A stretch of 64,000 nucleotides of DNA from Alphaproteobacteria bacterium (lineage in GTDB: Bacteria > Pseudomonadota > Alphaproteobacteria > Micropepsales > Micropepsaceae), in assembly GCA_028871345.1 (NCBI GenBank), contig JAGWNK010000003.1, positions 1 to 64,000 of the forward strand, in the 5' to 3' direction. The translations under genes and the position numbers were made by a program. The notes beneath the pieces were generated by a model that worked only from the letters and a program-made list of their open reading frames with translations, was not told the origin of the DNA and ran no database searches. Shown in pieces: positions 45,437 through 55,431 of the stretch. Numbering within the stretch: position 1 is the stretch's first letter; every line of letters starts with the position of its first letter.

Positions 45437-47002
45437 ATGTCCGCGAGAACCATTGCCGCCGTCCTGCTCGTCCTCGGCACGGCGCAGGCCTCCCCGCCGG
45501 CTCCTTTGTCGGTCGACGGCGGCCTGATCGCGGCGGCGCCTGATACCCAGGGCTTGCGCGTCTACAAGGGCTTGCCCTATGCCGCGCCGCCGGTAGGTGA
45601 CCTGCGCTGGCGTCCGCCTGCACCCGTCGTGCCGTGGAGCGGCGTGCGTCCCGTCGACCGCTACGCGCCGAACTGCCTGCAGCCCAAGGCGTTCCACGAC
45701 ATCGATCCGTTCAATCCCTCGATGTCCGAGGATTGCCTCTATCTGAACGTCTGGACCGCCGCAAAACCGGGCGAGGCGCGGCCCGTTCTGGTGTGGATCC
45801 ACGGCGGCGGCTATGCGGCCGGGTATGGCGGCGAACCGCGCCACGACGGCACCGTGCTGGCCGGGAAGGGATTGGTGGTGGTCACCATCAATTACCGGCT
45901 CGGCGTCTTCGGCTTCCTGGCGCATCCCGATTTGACGGCGGAATCGCCGCAGCATGCCAGCGGCGATTACGCGCTGATGGACATGATCGCGGCGCTGCAC
46001 TGGGTCAAGCGCAACATCGCGGCGTTCGGTGGCGATCCGGCGCGCGTCACTATCGCCGGTGAATCGGCGGGCAGCGATGCCGTGAGCCGGTTGATGGCCT
46101 CGCCGGAGGCGGCCGGATTGTTCGAGCGCGCCATCGGCGAAAGCGGCGCGGCGTTCGGCACGACGCCCGACGACACGCTGGCCGAGGCCGAAGCCAAGGG
46201 TATCGCGTTCGCGCACGCCATGGACGGCGACAGCATCGCGGGGCTCCGCCGGCGCTCCTCGGCCGAGATCCTGGCGCTGGAATTGGCCGGCGACGAGCAT
46301 TGGGATTTCGGGCCCGACATCGACGGCTGGATCGAGCCCGCCCCTCCGCGCCGGATCTTCGCCGAAGGAAAACAGAACGACGTGCCGATGCTGGTCGGCT
46401 GGAACGCCGACGAGGGCAGCCTGTTCGAGCCCGGCGTGTTCGGTGCGCGCAGCCTTGCCGACGTGCTGAAGGCGCGCTTCGGCGACAAGAGCGCCGCGGC
46501 GGCGCAGTTCTATCCCGCCACGCCCGAAGCGGCGGAACGCTCCCGCGAAACCTTCGCCGGCGACGAGGTGATTGCCGCGCCGACCTGGATGTGGGCGGCG
46601 GCGCAGACGCGGACGGGCCATGCGCCGGTCTATCTCTACCTTTTCGCGCAGCGCCCGCCGATCCCGCCCGACTGGTTCGGCGCCGCCTATGAAGGCAAGG
46701 ATGTGGGCGCCTTTCACTCCGGCGAGATCCCCTATGTCTTCGGGCATCCCGGCATCTTCCCGTCCTGGGCGCCGACGGCGGACGACTTGGCGCTGGCCGA
46801 TCTGATGTCGTCGGTCTGGGCGGCGTTTGCGGCGTCCGGCGACCCCAACGGCGACGGGCGGCCGGCGTGGCCGGCCTACGATCCGCAAGGGGCGGCGCAG
46901 CGCATGGTGTTCAAGGGCACCCGTTCCGCCGTGCAGCCGGACACGGATTTGGCGCGTCATGCGTTCTGGGAAGCCAACCCGCCGCCGCGCGCAGGACAGT
47001 GA
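45437..47002 (+). CDS. Type-B carboxylesterase/lipase family protein
   Basis: 521 residues from ATG 45437, which is spaced 6 nt from AGGGG; ATG 45431 is too close. Short signal peptide ending near AQAS. The alpha/beta-hydrolase signatures are oxyanion HGGGY, nucleophile GESAGS near residue 208 and EDCLYLNVW typical of type-B esterases. Catalytic His is expected in FHSGEIPYVFG. It hydrolyses carboxyl esters, probably in the periplasm. Confidence 0.92.
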   Translation: MSARTIAAVLLVLGTAQASPPAPLSVDGGLIAAAPDTQGLRVYKGLPYAAPPVGDLRWRPPAPVVPWSGVRPVDRYAPNCLQPKAFHDIDPFNPSMSEDCLYLNVWTAAKPGEARPVLVWIHGGGYAAGYGGEPRHDGTVLAGKGLVVVTINYRLGVFGFLAHPDLTAESPQHASGDYALMDMIAALHWVKRNIAAFGGDPARVTIAGESAGSDAVSRLMASPEAAGLFERAIGESGAAFGTTPDDTLAEAEAKGIAFAHAMDGDSIAGLRRRSSAEILALELAGDEHWDFGPDIDGWIEPAPPRRIFAEGKQNDVPMLVGWNADEGSLFEPGVFGARSLADVLKARFGDKSAAAAQFYPATPEAAERSRETFAGDEVIAAPTWMWAAAQTRTGHAPVYLYLFAQRPPIPPDWFGAAYEGKDVGAFHSGEIPYVFGHPGIFPSWAPTADDLALADLMSSVWAAFAASGDPNGDGRPAWPAYDPQGAAQRMVFKGTRSAVQPDTDLARHAFWEANPPPRAGQ

Positions 47003-47090
47003 AACACGGCCGGAGCGATGCCGAGCGAACAAGGCTGCCTATGCTGTCGCCGAATACTCGCAATCGACCACCCTATAAGGTGAATCCGTG

Positions 47091-48614
47091 ATGCGCCGGT
47101 TCTTCCTGACAGCAATTTTGGCATTGTGCAGCGTCGTGCTGGGCCAGGCGAACGCCCATCCCGCGCTGCTGCCCGCGCCGACGTCTGTGCAATGGCGTGA
47201 CGGCGAGTTCAAGATCGAGCGAACGACGATTGTGGAGGGCGCCGGTGACGCCGGACGCGTCGCCGAGTATCTGGCACACGCGCTCAAGCTGAAAACCGCA
47301 GGACTGGGGCCATCGCGCATACGGCTCCTGTTGATTCCGGGCGGGCAGTTCGGCGGACCGGAGGGCTATTCGCTGAGGGTCGCCGGCAGCGAAATCCGCA
47401 TCGAGGCCGAGGATCCTCGCGGGTTGTTTTACGGCGTTCAGACCCTGCGCCAGCTGGTTTCCGAAACGGTGCCCGGACAGCGATCCGTTCCGGCCGTCGA
47501 AATTCGCGATGGGCCGCGATTCAAATGGCGGGGACTGCTCATCGATGTCAGCCGCCATTTCTTTGGGCCGCCTACTTTGTTGCGCCTGATCGATGTGATG
47601 GCGGCGTACAAACTCAATGTGCTCCATCTTCACCTCACCGATTATCAAGGCTGGAGGCTCGAAATTCCGTCCTACCCGCGGTTGACGCCAACCTCGTCGA
47701 CGGGCCGCCACAAGACAAGGCAGTACTACAACGCCGGCGACATCAAGAAGATCGTCGCCTTTGCGGCCGAGCGGAACATCGTGATTGTCCCCGAGATCGA
47801 AATGCCGGGACATGCGGGAGCCGCGGCCCAGGCCTATCCCCAGTTCTTCGGCAGCGACGGCATATTCGATCCTGCAAAGCCGGAAACCTATCGTTTCATC
47901 CGCACCGTCATGGCGACGGTCAGCAAGTTGTTCCCCGGTCCGGTCATTCATTTTGGCGGTGACGAGGTGCCCGAGGAGACCTGGGACAAGATGCCCGACG
48001 TCGTCCGGTTTCGCGAAGCAAATGGACTGCAGGCCAGGGGCGCGGTCCAAGCCTGCTTTGGAAACGAGGTGGCCAAGATCATCGCCGGCGTCGGCAAGCG
48101 GCCGATGGCGTGGGACGAGCAGGCCGAGGCAGGCGTTTCCAAAGATGTGCTCATAGAGTGGTGGCGCAAGAGCAAACCCGAGGTGCGCGACGCCGCAGTC
48201 AAGGCCGGCTACGAAGTGGTGCTCTCGCCGGCCGACGAACTCTACCTCGATTATGCCCAGCGTCCCGGGGAACCGGGCGCACCGTGGGAGGGAAACGACA
48301 ATGGTCCCACATCGGTCGCCAAGATAATCGCCTGGACGCCCGTTCCTGCAAATTACACGGATGCCGAGAAGGCGAAGGTCATCGGTATCGAGGCGGCCGT
48401 ATGGACCGAGTTCATTCGCTCCGAGCGGTACCTGCAATACATGACCTTCCCGCGGCTCCTGGTGGTCGCCGAAAAGGCATGGGCCGAGCGCGACATCAGC
48501 GATGCCGCGGAGTTCACGGACCGTTTGCAGAAGCACATCGAGCGCCTGCGAAAACAGGGCATCAACGCGCGCCGGTCATTCGACCAGGATGCCGTGGAAT
48601 TCGTCACACATTGA
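47091..48614 (+). CDS. GH20 beta-N-acetylhexosaminidase
   Basis: 507 residues from ATG 47091 (GTG 47088 is adjacent) with signal peptide MRRFFLTAILALCSVVLGQANA. A GH20b-type N-terminal domain (25-135) leads into the barrel: RFKWRGLLIDVSRHFF, LNVLHLHLTDYQGWRLEI, EIEMPGHAGAA and the catalytic Asp-Glu in HFGGDEVPEETW. It removes terminal GlcNAc or GalNAc from chitin, peptidoglycan or glycan fragments by substrate-assisted catalysis, most likely in the periplasm. Confidence 0.94.
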   Translation: MRRFFLTAILALCSVVLGQANAHPALLPAPTSVQWRDGEFKIERTTIVEGAGDAGRVAEYLAHALKLKTAGLGPSRIRLLLIPGGQFGGPEGYSLRVAGSEIRIEAEDPRGLFYGVQTLRQLVSETVPGQRSVPAVEIRDGPRFKWRGLLIDVSRHFFGPPTLLRLIDVMAAYKLNVLHLHLTDYQGWRLEIPSYPRLTPTSSTGRHKTRQYYNAGDIKKIVAFAAERNIVIVPEIEMPGHAGAAAQAYPQFFGSDGIFDPAKPETYRFIRTVMATVSKLFPGPVIHFGGDEVPEETWDKMPDVVRFREANGLQARGAVQACFGNEVAKIIAGVGKRPMAWDEQAEAGVSKDVLIEWWRKSKPEVRDAAVKAGYEVVLSPADELYLDYAQRPGEPGAPWEGNDNGPTSVAKIIAWTPVPANYTDAEKAKVIGIEAAVWTEFIRSERYLQYMTFPRLLVVAEKAWAERDISDAAEFTDRLQKHIERLRKQGINARRSFDQDAVEFVTH

Positions 48615-48768
48615 GAGGGTAACGGACAACGGAATTCTCCGACCGGCGCCTGCGAAAAGCCTTGGGCTTCACGACGTCCGCCGCCAGACGACAAGAGTCG
48701 TTGTACAGGGCGGTCGAACGCACGGTTCGAGCGCGGCCGCATGCGAAGGAAGCGCTAACGGGCGCGCA

Positions 48769-48948
48769 TCAAGCCTTGCTCCATTTGCCGCTCTTGATGT
48801 CGAACTTCACTTTTCCTTCGGCCCGCATCCGCAGCAGCAAGGCATGCAAGGCTTCTGTACTTTTGCTGCTGGGGTCGAGCCGTTGCTGCAGCGCGTAGAT
48901 GGCGCGCGGCTTGTCCAACACGGCCAGCACATCCTCTTCATTCGTCAT
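48769..48948 (-). CDS. Small putative winged-helix-like protein
   Basis: 59 residues from the ATG of MTNEEDVLAVLDKPR. The sequence DVLAVLDKPRAIYALQQRLDPSSKSTEALHALLLRMRAEGKVKFDIKSGKW has the helix-helix-helix-beta-hairpin look of a short winged-helix domain. Isolated on the minus strand between the GH20 gene and yebC. Family not recognised, function unknown; it could be a DNA-binding accessory protein. Confidence 0.55.
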   Translation of the reverse strand: MTNEEDVLAVLDKPRAIYALQQRLDPSSKSTEALHALLLRMRAEGKVKFDIKSGKWSKA

Positions 48949-49781
48949 GATCGATGGTCTGTTGCCTGCGTCCAAACAGGCAATAGCCGCAACGGGCGGT
49001 TCGGGCAATGGCGGGCCTTGCCGCATATGAGAACCGGAGTCCGGGGCCGGCCCCCAACGGGTACTGCCGCTCTCACGCTCGTCGCTCGCCGCGATACATA
49101 CCCCAACGAACGGGTATTCCGTCGCGGTATTTGCCTGTTGCCGATAGTCGACGCGACGGGTTGTTACGCTCTACTCTCGGCGGCAACAGCGACTGGGCGC
49201 CTGACCGTTCTGCTCAATGTGCGCGATCCGCGTGCATTACGGCGGCGAGGCTTCACTGGGTTATGTCCTGGCGGACCATTACTTCTTCGGTACGCCCCGC
49301 CATTACATCGAAGTCAGCCGCTCCTTGTATCAGTTCAGCCACTGGCAAACACCCGCCGTGATGATTACGCAGCCAATCGGCATGCTCTGCGCGATGGCGC
49401 TTTGGCCGCGCTCATTCCGCGCGCGGGTGTGGCTTGAAGGCTCCTGCGCCTGCGCCGCGGGTGCATCGACCACAAAGATTTAATATTGTGGGAATCTTGT
49501 CATTTCATAGGACAATGCCCACATGCATACCGAAGTCTGTGCCGCAGGAGATCCTCGTGACGATCGGATGGAGAAGAAAGTGGGGAGGGGGAGGGGGTCC
49601 CCCCGAAAAATGGCGCACAATTATATTGCTCAAACTGCAAGCTGCGTTGGAGGAAGAGGCTTCTGACTCGGCGCCGGGCGGTCCGAGGGGCTGAAGCCGC
49701 GCCAGCCGCCGGCGGGTCTTGAAACCATCGGCGCCGCCCGGCTATCTCACCGCCCCGCCAATCCCAGAAAAGAAGTCCCCC
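48949..49781. other. Gene-poor stretch upstream of yebC
   Basis: About 830 bp without a gene I can support. An 88-codon open frame (49217-49483, plus) has no ribosome binding site and no recognisable fold. A G-rich tract with three long G-runs (49582-49597), followed by TCCCCCC, lies about 190 bp upstream of yebC and may form a hairpin or quadruplex-like structure. Confidence 0.4.
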
Positions 49782-50528
49782 ATGGCCGGCCATTCCCACG
49801 CCAAGAACGTGATGTTCAAGAAGAGCAAGGCGAACAAGGAGCGTTCCAAGCTCTTCTCCAAGCTCGCGCGCGAAATCACCGTCGCCTCGAAGATGGGCAT
49901 GCCCGACCCCGACCACAATCCGCGCCTGCGCGCGGCGGTCATCGCGGCGCGCAGCCAGTCCATGCCCAAGGACAACATCGAGCGCGCCATCAAGAAGGGG
50001 CAGGGCGGCGACGCCGAGAACTACGACGAGATCCGCTACGAGGGCTACGGTCCCGGCGGCATCGCGCTGATCGTGGAATGCCTGACCGACAACCGCACCC
50101 GCACCGCGGCCGATGTGCGCGCCGCTTTCTCGAAGTTCGGCGGGGCGCTGGGCGAGACGGGTTCGGTGGCGTTCATGTTCAGCCGCGTCGGCGTGGTGAC
50201 CTATCCCTTGGCCAAGGGCTCGGCCGACGAGATGCTGGAGCTGGCGCTGGATGCGGGTGCCGACGAGGTCGACACCGACGACAGCGAGCACGAATTCCTC
50301 ATTGCCCCCGACAACTTCGCGGCGGTGGCGAAGGCGCTGGAAGCCAAGCTGGGGGCGCCGGAGACATCGGGCATTTTCTTCCGACCGCAGAACACGGTGG
50401 CGGTGAAGGACGATGCGGGCGAGACGCTGGTCAAGCTGATCGAGACGCTCGACGATCTCGATGACGTGCAGCGTGTTACCGGCAACTACGAGCTCTCCGA
50501 CGCCCTCCTGGCGAAGCTGGAAGAGTGA
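49782..50528 (+). CDS. yebC: YebC/PmpR-family regulatory protein
   Basis: 248 residues from ATG 49782 ([18 protein letters not shown]), the family's start; in-frame codons upstream are not family-like. Motifs [27 protein letters not shown] and [22 protein letters not shown] are diagnostic. Members act as transcription or ribosome-associated factors; recent work on the family links them to relief of ribosome stalling. It heads the yebC-ruvCAB order common in proteobacteria. Confidence 0.95.
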   Translation: MAGHSHAKNVMFKKSKANKERSKLFSKLAREITVASKMGMPDPDHNPRLRAAVIAARSQSMPKDNIERAIKKGQGGDAENYDEIRYEGYGPGGIALIVECLTDNRTRTAADVRAAFSKFGGALGETGSVAFMFSRVGVVTYPLAKGSADEMLELALDAGADEVDTDDSEHEFLIAPDNFAAVAKALEAKLGAPETSGIFFRPQNTVAVKDDAGETLVKLIETLDDLDDVQRVTGNYELSDALLAKLEE

Positions 50529-50640
50529 CGTTTCCTCCCCCGTTTACGGGGGGCCGAGCAGGCATTTGCGAGCGAGGGGCGGGCTGGCATCCCCTGCCTC
50601 AATCCGCGAAACTCGTTTTCGCGATTCGTTCGGGCGGCTC

Positions 50641-51147
50641 ATGCAGACCGTGCGCATTCTCGGCCTCGATCCGGGCCTCGGCCGCATGGGCTGGGGCGCC
50701 ATCGACGTCGACGGCACGAGGCTGCGCCATGTCGCCCACGGTGTCATCGTGACGCGCGCGGGCGAGGGGCTGGGCCTGCGCCTGCTCAAGCTGCACGGCG
50801 CCGTGGCCGAAATCATCGCCGAATTGCAGCCCGGCGCCATCGCGGTGGAGCAGGCTTTCGTCCACAAAGATCCCTCCGCCGCCCTCAAGCTGGGCCACGC
50901 CCGCGCCGTCGCCCTGCTGGCAGCCGCGCAGGCCGGCTTGGAGATCGCCGAATACGCCCCCAACCACATCAAGAAGTCTGTCGTCGGCGTCGGTCATGCC
51001 GGCAAGGAGCAGGTCCAGGCGATGGTCCGCCGTCTCTTGCCGGCGTGCGGCGTCGAGGTGGCCGATGCCGCCGATGCGCTCGCCGCAGCCATCGCCCACG
51101 CCCATCTGGCGGGAACGCGGGCCCGGATTCTGGCGGCGCTCTCATGA
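50641..51147 (+). CDS. ruvC: Holliday junction endonuclease RuvC
   Basis: 168 residues from ATG 50641. RNase H-like fold with active-site acids: Asp10 in ILGLDPGLGRMGWG, Glu in IAVEQAFVHKDPSAALKLGHARAV and the C-terminal Asp pair in EVADAADALAAAIAHAH. It cuts Holliday junctions resolved with RuvAB. Its stop codon overlaps the ruvA start (ATGA). Confidence 0.96.
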   Translation: MQTVRILGLDPGLGRMGWGAIDVDGTRLRHVAHGVIVTRAGEGLGLRLLKLHGAVAEIIAELQPGAIAVEQAFVHKDPSAALKLGHARAVALLAAAQAGLEIAEYAPNHIKKSVVGVGHAGKEQVQAMVRRLLPACGVEVADAADALAAAIAHAHLAGTRARILAALS

Positions 51148-51749
51148 TCGGCAAGCTGACCGGCTTCTTGGAATCCGTCGGCGACGACCATGTGGTCATC
51201 GACGTCGGCGGGGTCGGCTATCTCGTCCACTGTCCAGCCTCCACCCTCTCCAAGCTTTCCCCCGGAGGGCAGGCCGCGCTGATGATCGATCTGCGCGTCA
51301 CGGACGAGACCATCCGGCTCTACGGATTTCTCACGGTCGAGGAGCGTGAGTGGTTCCGTCTCCTGCAGACGGTCCAGAACGTCGGCGCCCGCGTGGCGCT
51401 CAATGTGTTGTCGGCGCTGACGGCGCGCGATCTGGAGCGGGCGCTGGCGCTGGGCGATAAGGCCATGGTCGCCCGCGCCCAAGGCGTTGGTCCCAAGCTG
51501 GCGACGCGTATCGTCACGGAGCTGAAGGACAAGGCGCCCACCATGATGCTCCGCGGACATGCCGGCGAGGCGGTCGCCGCGACGGCCCCGCGTGGTCCTG
51601 AAGCGGATGCCGTCGCGGCGCTCGTCAAGCTCGGCTATTCTCAGGGCATTGCAGCGGAGGCCGTCGCCCGCGCCGCGCGCGACCTGGGGGAAGGTGCCGC
51701 CGCCTTGGACAGTCTGATCCGTGAGGCCCTGCGGGCGATGGGACGGTAG
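51144..51749 (+). CDS. ruvA: Holliday junction DNA-binding protein RuvA
   Basis: 201 residues. The OB-fold N-terminus begins MIGKLTGFLESVGDDHVVIDVGGVGYLV; two helix-hairpin-helix motifs follow (VQNVGARVALNVLSAL and AQGVGPKLATRIVTEL), then a flexible linker and domain III that contacts RuvB (VAALVKLGYSQGIAAEAV). It overlaps ruvC by 4 nt and ruvB starts at the next base after its stop. Confidence 0.96.
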   Translation: MIGKLTGFLESVGDDHVVIDVGGVGYLVHCPASTLSKLSPGGQAALMIDLRVTDETIRLYGFLTVEEREWFRLLQTVQNVGARVALNVLSALTARDLERALALGDKAMVARAQGVGPKLATRIVTELKDKAPTMMLRGHAGEAVAATAPRGPEADAVAALVKLGYSQGIAAEAVARAARDLGEGAAALDSLIREALRAMGR

Positions 51750-52808
51750 ATGGCAAAACCGCAAGCAACCGAGCGCGTCCTGGCACCCGAGCGCCGCGAA
51801 GACGATACGCTCGAGGCATCTCTTCGCCCCAAGTGCTTGGCGGACTTCGTCGGCCAGAAACAGGCTCGCGACAACATCTCTGTCTTCATAGCCGCGGCCA
51901 AGGCGCGTTGCGAAGCGCTGGACCACGTGTTGTTCTCGGGCCCGCCGGGCCTCGGCAAGACCACGCTCGCGCAGATCGTGGCGCGCGAGCTCGGTGTCAA
52001 TTTCCGTTCGACATCGGGCCCCGTACTCGCCAAGGCCGGCGACCTGGCCGCCATCCTCACCAACCTGGAGCCGCGCGACGTACTCTTCATCGACGAAATC
52101 CACCGCCTGAATCCGGCAGTCGAGGAAATCCTCTATCCGGCCATGGAGGATTTCGAGCTGGATCTGGTGATCGGCGAGGGGCCGTCCGCGAGGTCGGTCA
52201 AGATCACGCTTGCCCCCTTCACGCTGATCGGTGCGACGACGCGATCGGGCCTCATCACGACGCCGCTGCGCGACCGCTTCGGGATTCCGGTTCGTCTCAA
52301 TTTCTATTCTGCGGACGAACTTTTGGCGATCGTGGAAAGGGGTGCGCGCGTCCTGGGTTTCAACCTGACCACGGATGGGGCGCAGGAGATCGCAGGTCGG
52401 GCCCGCGGCACGCCGCGTATCGCCGGCCGGCTCCTGAAGCGCGTGCGCGACTTCGCCTCGGTTGCCGAGCAGTCCCGGGTTGATGCGGCGATCGCGGATG
52501 CGGCGCTGACCAGACTTGAAGTCGACTCGCGCGGCCTGGATGCTTTCGACCGCCGCTATCTCAAGCTCATCGCCGACTCCTTTGGCGGCGGGCCGGTGGG
52601 AATCGAGACGATTGCGGCGGCTTTGGGGGAAGCGCGCGACGCCATCGAGGAGATCGTAGAGCCCTATCTCCTCCAGCAAGGATTCGTGCAGCGCAGTCCG
52701 CGGGGACGGGTCCTGACGTCCAACGCGTTTGCGCATCTTGGACTGCCGGCACCTGCCCGCGACCCGGTGCAGGTCGGGCTGTTTGCCGACGAGGGCGGCG
52801 ATGATTGA
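51750..52808 (+). CDS. ruvB: Holliday junction branch-migration ATPase RuvB
   Basis: 352 residues. AAA+ ATPase: [14 protein letters not shown], Walker [13 protein letters not shown], Walker [10 protein letters not shown], sensor [15 protein letters not shown] with Arg finger, and a C-terminal winged helix ([23 protein letters not shown]...[19 protein letters not shown]). It drives branch migration with RuvA. Its 3' end overlaps the ybgC start by 8 nt. Confidence 0.97.
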   Translation: MAKPQATERVLAPERREDDTLEASLRPKCLADFVGQKQARDNISVFIAAAKARCEALDHVLFSGPPGLGKTTLAQIVARELGVNFRSTSGPVLAKAGDLAAILTNLEPRDVLFIDEIHRLNPAVEEILYPAMEDFELDLVIGEGPSARSVKITLAPFTLIGATTRSGLITTPLRDRFGIPVRLNFYSADELLAIVERGARVLGFNLTTDGAQEIAGRARGTPRIAGRLLKRVRDFASVAEQSRVDAAIADAALTRLEVDSRGLDAFDRRYLKLIADSFGGGPVGIETIAAALGEARDAIEEIVEPYLLQQGFVQRSPRGRVLTSNAFAHLGLPAPARDPVQVGLFADEGGDD

Positions 52809-53238
52809 CGGCCGTTTCGAGGGCAACGTCCACGTTCTACCGATCCGGGTCTATTATGAAGACACCGACCTTTCGGGTGTGGTCTACCACGCGAATTACC
52901 TGCGATTCATGGAACGCGGGCGCTCGGAGTTTTTCCGGGCCGTCAACATTCCGCTGGCATACTTGAACGAGGCCGAGCCTGCGGCCTGGACTTTGCGCAA
53001 GGTCACCGTGGAGTTCATACGCCCCGCCAGGCTCGAGGACGTCGTCGAAGTACGGACCGTGCCGGCAACGCTGACGGGGGTCCGCCTGTCTGCCGATCAG
53101 TCCGTTTATTGCGGCGACGTGCTGTTGATGAAGGGCTGGGTGGAGGCATGCATCATGACGACGGCGGGGAAGCCCCGCCGAATTCCTCGCGACGTGCGCG
53201 ACAAACTACTGCCTTTCCTTGGGAAAACAGAGGCTTAA
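52801..53238 (+). CDS. ybgC: YbgC-type acyl-CoA thioesterase
   Basis: 145 residues, hot-dog fold. [29 protein letters not shown] holds the catalytic Asp and the helix typical of the 4-hydroxybenzoyl-CoA thioesterase/YbgC group. It hydrolyses acyl-CoA or acyl-ACP and is associated with the Tol-Pal system by position and known interactions in E. coli. It links ruvB (8-nt overlap) to tolQ 92 bp downstream. Confidence 0.93.
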   Translation: MIDGRFEGNVHVLPIRVYYEDTDLSGVVYHANYLRFMERGRSEFFRAVNIPLAYLNEAEPAAWTLRKVTVEFIRPARLEDVVEVRTVPATLTGVRLSADQSVYCGDVLLMKGWVEACIMTTAGKPRRIPRDVRDKLLPFLGKTEA

Positions 53239-53330
53239 GGTTATCCGGTCAAAATATGGCCAACTTTGGGTGAGCATTTTCGGCCCGACCCGGCATAATC
53301 GGTCCAGGGGGCCCGCAAGAGGTTGCGTAC

Positions 53331-54212
53331 ATGACACTGAGAAGGGGAGTCGCCGCGTTCCTGCCGGCGTTGGTAGTTCTTTTTGCCATGTCTCTGGCGG
53401 CGCCGGCCTTGGCCCAGAGCGCGCCCCGCGCCGCACCGACGGGAGAACCGGCACAGACGGCTCCCTTGGAAGCGCCAACCGCCAATTCCGACGTCAGTGC
53501 CGACAGCGGCGGAATGGCGGCGTCACCAATCGGCGGCGTTTCAATCGTGTCGCTTTTCATGCGCGCAGATCCGCTCGTGAAAACCGTAATGATCGTATTG
53601 CTTCTTGCCAGTATTTGGTCGTGGGCCATTATCATCAACAAGGGGATTGCGCTCTCCTCGCTTCGCCGCCGGGCCGGCAAGTTCGAAAAGGTGTTCTGGT
53701 CCGGCCAGTCGCTCGACGAGCTGTTCTCGCAGTTCGCGTCGCGCAACGATCATCCCTTTGCCGCCGTTTTTGTGTCAGGCGTTCGCGAGTGGCGCAGGGC
53801 GTTCGACCATGGTGCGCCGAAGGAAAGCGCCGTTTCTGGCGTCAAGGATCGCGTCGAGAAGGCGATGAGTGTCACGATCTCCCGTGAAGCGGATGCTATT
53901 GAGGGGCAGCTCGGGTTTCTCGCGACCGTTGCATCTACCGCACCCTTTGTGGGCCTGTTCGGGACCGTCTGGGGCATCATGAATTCGTTTTCGGCCATCG
54001 CGGCCAGGCACGATACGACGCTCGCCGTCGTTGCACCGGGCATCGCCGAAGCACTGTTCGCGACGGCGATGGGGCTGCTGGCCGCCATTCCCGCCGCCAT
54101 TTTCTACAACCGGTACGTCAACGAGATTGGCCGGTATACCAACAGGCTCGATGCGTTTGCCGACGAGTTGTCGGCCATCCTGTCGCGCCAACTCGACGAG
54201 AAGGCGCGCTGA
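53331..54212 (+). CDS. tolQ: Tol-Pal motor protein TolQ with N-terminal extension
   Basis: 293 residues, about 60 more than enterobacterial TolQ. The extra N-terminus looks like a cleavable signal peptide (RRGVAAFLPALVVLFAMSLAAPALAQS) plus a Pro/Ala-rich linker. The MotA/ExbB core follows: a first membrane helix (KTVMIVLLLASIWSWAIIINKG), a cytoplasmic loop, then STAPFVGLFGTVWGIMNSF and ALFATAMGLLAAIPAAIFYNRYV. With TolR it forms the proton-driven motor that energises TolA during outer-membrane constriction. It is followed by tolR after one base. Confidence 0.95.
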   Translation: MTLRRGVAAFLPALVVLFAMSLAAPALAQSAPRAAPTGEPAQTAPLEAPTANSDVSADSGGMAASPIGGVSIVSLFMRADPLVKTVMIVLLLASIWSWAIIINKGIALSSLRRRAGKFEKVFWSGQSLDELFSQFASRNDHPFAAVFVSGVREWRRAFDHGAPKESAVSGVKDRVEKAMSVTISREADAIEGQLGFLATVASTAPFVGLFGTVWGIMNSFSAIAARHDTTLAVVAPGIAEALFATAMGLLAAIPAAIFYNRYVNEIGRYTNRLDAFADELSAILSRQLDEKAR

Positions 54213-54213
54213 G

Positions 54214-54663
54214 ATGGCGGCGGGCGTCCAATCGATCGAACGGGGACGAAGGTCCAGGCGCCGCCGACCGCTCGCCGAGATCAACGTGACGCCGTTCGTC
54301 GACGTCATGCTGGTCCTCCTGATCGTGTTCATGGTGACGGCGCCGCTATTGACGGTCGGTGTTCCCGTTGATTTACCGAAAACCCGTGCGCAGAACCTGG
54401 GGCAGGATCGCGAGCCTTTGTCGGTCACGATCAAGCGGGATGGCCAGATCTATCTGCAGAACACGCCGGTCGCCGAGGACGTGCTGGTTTCGAAGCTCAC
54501 GGCGATCGCGGCGAACGGGTACGATCAGCGGATATTCGTGCGTGGGGATGCGTCCGTCGACTATGGCCGCGTCATGGAAGTGATGGGGACGCTGAGCGCT
54601 GCGGGATTTACGCATATCGGGCTCGTCACCGGCCCGCCGAAGCCCAAACCCGATGAGAAATAG
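54214..54663 (+). CDS. tolR: Tol-Pal motor protein TolR
   Basis: 149 residues. Basic N-terminus, then INVTPFVDVMLVLLIVFMVTAPLL with the proton-carrying Asp30 in the membrane helix, and a periplasmic domain with RGDASVDYGRVMEVMGTLSAAGFTHIGLVT. It begins one base after the tolQ stop and overlaps tolA by 11 nt. Confidence 0.95.
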   Translation: MAAGVQSIERGRRSRRRRPLAEINVTPFVDVMLVLLIVFMVTAPLLTVGVPVDLPKTRAQNLGQDREPLSVTIKRDGQIYLQNTPVAEDVLVSKLTAIAANGYDQRIFVRGDASVDYGRVMEVMGTLSAAGFTHIGLVTGPPKPKPDEK

Positions 54664-55414
54664 GGCCACAGCAAGTCAGCAGAGCGGAGCTCTGGGCGCT
54701 GTCGGGACGGCGTTGCTGCATCTCGGCATCATCGCCAGCATGTTCATTACTTGGTCGCATCGCTTCGATATAGTCGACCAGTCCACGCCGGTGGTGCCCG
54801 TCGATCTCGTAACGGTCGCTGAACGGACGAACGTGGCGCCGCAGGTCGCGCCCCAACCGATAACTCCGCCAGCCGTCCCGAACATGATCGAACCACTGCC
54901 CCAGACGGTTGAGGAGCCGAAATTCGAAGTCGCGCCTGCGGACGTCACGCCGCCAGTCAAGCCAAAGCCGGCACCGAAGAAGGAGCCGAAGGCAGAGTCC
55001 AAGAGCGATCAGCTTGACAGCTTGCTCAACAAGCTGGCCTCGGCCAAACCCGCCAACGCCCGGGCGGGCAGCCGCACGATCCAGGGTCAGGGAGCGCAAA
55101 CGGCAATGACGGCCGATCTGGTGTCAATACTCCAAAGCCAGATCTACAGATGCTGGAGCCCGCCGATGGGAGGCCCAAACTCCGAATCCCTCGTCGTCAC
55201 GTATGAAGTGTGGCTGAATCCGGACGGTCGCGTTGCGCAGCCTCCGGTGTTGCTGTCGGCGCCCGACAGCGAGAGCGCCTATCGCTACGCGGCGAACCAT
55301 GCTGCCGAACGTGCGATCTACGCGTGCCAGCCCTACAAACTCCCTCTCAATCGCTATAATGAGTGGCATAGCTTCAATTTCGTTTTCGATCCGCGTTCTT
55401 TGACGGGGCAGTAG
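54653..55414 (+). CDS. tolA: Tol-Pal envelope protein TolA
   Basis: 253 residues. One N-terminal membrane segment ([23 protein letters not shown]), a Pro/Lys/Glu-rich middle region ([18 protein letters not shown]) that spans the periplasm, and a C-terminal TonB-like domain ([39 protein letters not shown]). It links TolQR to Pal and TolB. Overlaps tolR by 11 nt; shorter middle region than in E. coli. Confidence 0.92.
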   Translation: MRNRATASQQSGALGAVGTALLHLGIIASMFITWSHRFDIVDQSTPVVPVDLVTVAERTNVAPQVAPQPITPPAVPNMIEPLPQTVEEPKFEVAPADVTPPVKPKPAPKKEPKAESKSDQLDSLLNKLASAKPANARAGSRTIQGQGAQTAMTADLVSILQSQIYRCWSPPMGGPNSESLVVTYEVWLNPDGRVAQPPVLLSAPDSESAYRYAANHAAERAIYACQPYKLPLNRYNEWHSFNFVFDPRSLTGQ

Positions 55415-55431
55415 GCGTCAGGAGGTATGAA

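Noticed and set aside
45194-47032. Long open frame antisense to the type-B esterase gene
   Set aside because: Shadow frame in GC-rich DNA; sense gene is well supported.
49217-49483. Possible 88-codon gene upstream of yebC
   Set aside because: No ribosome binding site and no known domain; aromatic-rich text may be chance. Would need conservation evidence.
50994-52826. Long open frame antisense to ruvAB
   Set aside because: No family pattern; ruvA and ruvB are unmistakable.
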